A DNA stretch of 64,000 nucleotides from Luscinia megarhynchos (Eukaryota; Chordata; Aves; Passeriformes; Turdidae). Below the pieces are notes generated by a model. The model searched no databases. It worked only from the letters and a program-made list of their open reading frames with translations, and was not told the DNA's origin. The translations under genes were made by a program, and so were the position numbers. Below are positions 61,601 to 64,000 of this stretch, in pieces (the first letter of the stretch is position 1; each line of letters begins with the position of its first letter). The stretch covers positions 18,826,906 to 18,890,905 of the forward strand of contig JAPFBE010000002.1 in the NCBI GenBank assembly GCA_034336665.1, given 5' to 3'.

Positions 61601-63669
61601 CAGTAATTGTCTGTGTCTGGCTATGAAATTCCTCCAAGTTTTTGCCCCTAACATGGCTCAAATAGATTTAGGAAGCAGTGTATGTATTGGAGGACATAAT
61701 GTTTTGTAGTTTTATTGTTCTATAAACAATTCACAAATACAAGTGTTGTTTAAAAAGCAAAGTCTCTGTCTCTAAATGATGCAGAGCAGAAAAGCAGTGT
61801 TTAATTTGATCATGGTATGTCAAACCTGTAATTTTATTTGCTCTCTCTTTAAAGTAATCATGTGACTGCTGTGTGATATATGTGCTGCAGGTTATTTCTC
61901 ACATAAAAAGTGACATATAAGTAGTACTTTGGATAGATTTCTATCCATAGCAGCTTTCAGATTTTAGGCATATTTGTTCTAGCATTAATTTTTAAGACAA
62001 ATGTATTTCAAATATTTTTTAAAACAAAAATTGTTTTAATTTTTGGGTCCACTGTATGCCCTACTGGATCTAGGAAGAATCTTGCTCATACTACATGGGA
62101 AAAAATACAGCTTTGGGAATAGATAAACAGTGGAATTTCAATCAACATCCCAACATCATGATTATTTCTGAAAACCTTTGCAGGGTAAGAACAGAAATTT
62201 TACTAAAATAGCTCCTTAGTCTTAGCTGTTGTAGCATCATCACTTGCTATAAGAAATGAAAAATAAAGTTGTGAGCATAAAAACAGCAGTGTATCCATAA
62301 GGTTGCACCAGAGGCAGAAGTTGTAATTCCTAATTTGTTTCTACAAAATTCTGCTTTTTTTGCTCCCCCAATGGAAGTAGAAGTTAAGGTGTATTCTTGA
62401 ACTTCAGTTTGTGGAAAGCTGTGCATGTTTCATCCCAGTTGCAGAGAAGCTTTGACAAGGCAAGAAAAGTGTTTTAATATCACCTTCAGTGCCACCCTTG
62501 CCTGTCATAATGAGAAAGATGCCTGTTTGGTGACTGCTTTTTCCCAGCTCAAGCCAGCTGCCTCCAGCTAGACCTTTCTTTGGGAAAATCAATCACCAAA
62601 TTACATATATATCTCTTGGGAAATTCAGTGTGTGTGAGCAGTAAGCACAAACATCAGTGAAAATTCCCTATTTCAGAATTTTCATTGACTTTGAAAGATT
62701 TGCTAGTCATCCTGGTAATATTTAACAACCATAAATAAAGAGCACTCTTTATGACTTAAATAAACAGCAAAGCATTTTTATTAATTATTAGGCTTGAAAA
62801 CAAATCTTTTTTCTCATATCTGGGATTGGTCCTCCAGATAAGGTTATAAGATATGTTGTCATATAAGATATATGTTTTCCTGACAATGTAGATAATTTAT
62901 GATACAGCCAGAGGTGTAATTGTTCTGTGAATAAAGAGGAGCTTTTAGCTTCCAGGGATACAAAGTGTTTTTCATGAATATTAAGTAAACTTTAATGATT
63001 GAAGAAAAGAGCAAAGTGGAGGACAGTCATTTATACCCTGTCTAAACTGACCTACAGCCACATTAATGTTTATGACATTATTATATTTAGAGTATAGCTA
63101 AAATAACAGTTAGGATTTCCTCTTCTTTTTCCATACCTTTTTCACTACTGTTAAACATACATGTAGCTAAAAGGCTGAAGGCTATCTGCTTATTTGCAGT
63201 AATTTACAGGACTCATTAAAGAAAAATGGGAAGTAACTGTAATCATTGCTGTTGGAGAAGTAGTGATAGATGGCAATTGAATGGTTTGAGGCTATTAATT
63301 GCAATGAGATTATACTAGTTTAGATACCCCTGATGTCAGGTGCTTGAAATATTAGTTATTTCAAAGACAAATTGGATTATAAATTATTAGCAAATCCGTA
63401 CCAAGGTGATTAAACTCACTTATAAACTGTCAAACGTGGGTACTATTTCAAGTTGTAACTCCGTCATTTGTATACTGGAAAGGGAGTTAAGAGGTAAATT
63501 TAGGGGTTATATGGGAATATTTGGAATAACTAGTTACTTTTGAGACTGAGCATTTCCTGTGCTTTCTACTCCCATAATGAATTTTTGTTCAGCCTTCAAG
63601 TTTTCGTAGACCACCACTGGCCTTTTCAGCGGACTGGGACATGTTCTGGGGAGGAAGGAAGCCGCTTCT
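58643..63669. other. Intron 2 or downstream, unique sequence
   Basis: AT-rich sequence. A splice-acceptor-like TTTGTTTCCACAG at 59749-59761 is discussed as a possible alternative 3' exon. The stretch 63180-63480 has a conserved-element look. No confirmed exon, tRNA or repeat family was found. Confidence 0.5.
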
Positions 63670-63909
63670 CTAAGGCAGACTTACTAACTTGCTTAACCAC
63701 ATGGGGGAGATAACAAACTGCAGATCCGAGCAGCCTTCATGCAGGTCACAAATATAGTTATGGCATCCTTGAATTTCCTCTGGGGTTCTGCCATTGCCAG
63801 ACAGTGCTGCTCTCAGTAAAGCAATAATTTCTTCCAGTACAATGAAGGAAATATATTGCACTGCATGGGTATTCTTGGTAATGCCACCCTGTGCCATTCT
63901 TCTTATCAT
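63670..63909 (-). other. Unidentified 79-codon open frame with exon-like end
   Basis: The minus-strand frame reads through sequence with unusually protein-like composition (for example EEIIALLRAALSGNGRTPEE and QGCHNYICDLHEGCSDLQF). Near its 3' end it has a TTA/GTAAGT donor-like site at about 63685. I do not recognise the family. It is not PPP1R3G or RPP40, the genes expected beyond LYRM4. It could be an exon of an unknown transcript, an old retroviral or transposon remnant, or chance. Confidence 0.25.
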
Positions 63910-64000
63910 TAATCAAATGTTGCTTATTGAAGCAGATACAGGATTGCTTAATGGTTTGGTATTGGATTTATTGAACTTTAAGGAATAACAAATTGAAACA
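63910..64000. other. Window end, unassigned
   Basis: AT-rich sequence running off the window; nothing recognised. Confidence 0.4.

Overview
The window looks like nuclear DNA from a bird. At least six fragments of the avian CR1 non-LTR retrotransposon can be recognised, one of them with a characteristic 3' octamer tail. Three LTRs resemble avian endogenous retroviruses. Outside one CpG island the sequence is AT-rich and CpG-poor. Family and species assignments rest on recognition by eye, not on a search.

The only protein-coding gene I can support is LYRM4 (ISD11) on the + strand. Exon 1 (18951-19036) and exon 2 (39946-40066) join in frame to give residues 1-69 of a protein that is normally about 91 residues long. 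Intron 1 is 20,909 bp. The last coding exon (about 22 codons) was not found, so intron 2 either runs past the window or the exon was missed. Exon 1 lies in a CpG island of about 700 bp. In other vertebrates this promoter is shared head-to-head with FARS2, mitochondrial phenylalanyl-tRNA synthetase. A perfect minus-strand splice donor at 18842-18837 fits the end of a non-coding first exon of FARS2. On that reading 1-18836 is FARS2 intron 1; no FARS2 coding exon was recognised there. The pair links mitochondrial iron-sulfur cluster assembly (LYRM4 stabilises NFS1 with acyl carrier protein) to mitochondrial translation.

Layout: 1-17390, presumed FARS2 intron with a CR1 piece, a (TA)n tract and a ~240 bp (CTCCT)n tract. 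17395-19780, the CpG-island promoter and LYRM4 exon 1, closely flanked by three CR1 copies. 19781-39945, LYRM4 intron 1, with one minus-strand LTR, a decayed CR1 ORF2, more CR1 copies and a candidate regulatory element near 38.4-38.8 kb. 40067-64000, LYRM4 intron 2 or downstream sequence, with two abutting minus-strand LTRs of different families (51183-53424), a CR1 3' end and a 37-A run.

I found no rRNA, tRNA, CRISPR array or intact mobile-element gene. Nothing here is clearly a new biological system. The best leads are the very compact bidirectional promoter with its inverted CR1 flanks, the motif-dense intronic block near 38.6 kb, and two small unexplained stretches with exon-like features (15779-15985 and 63670-63909).
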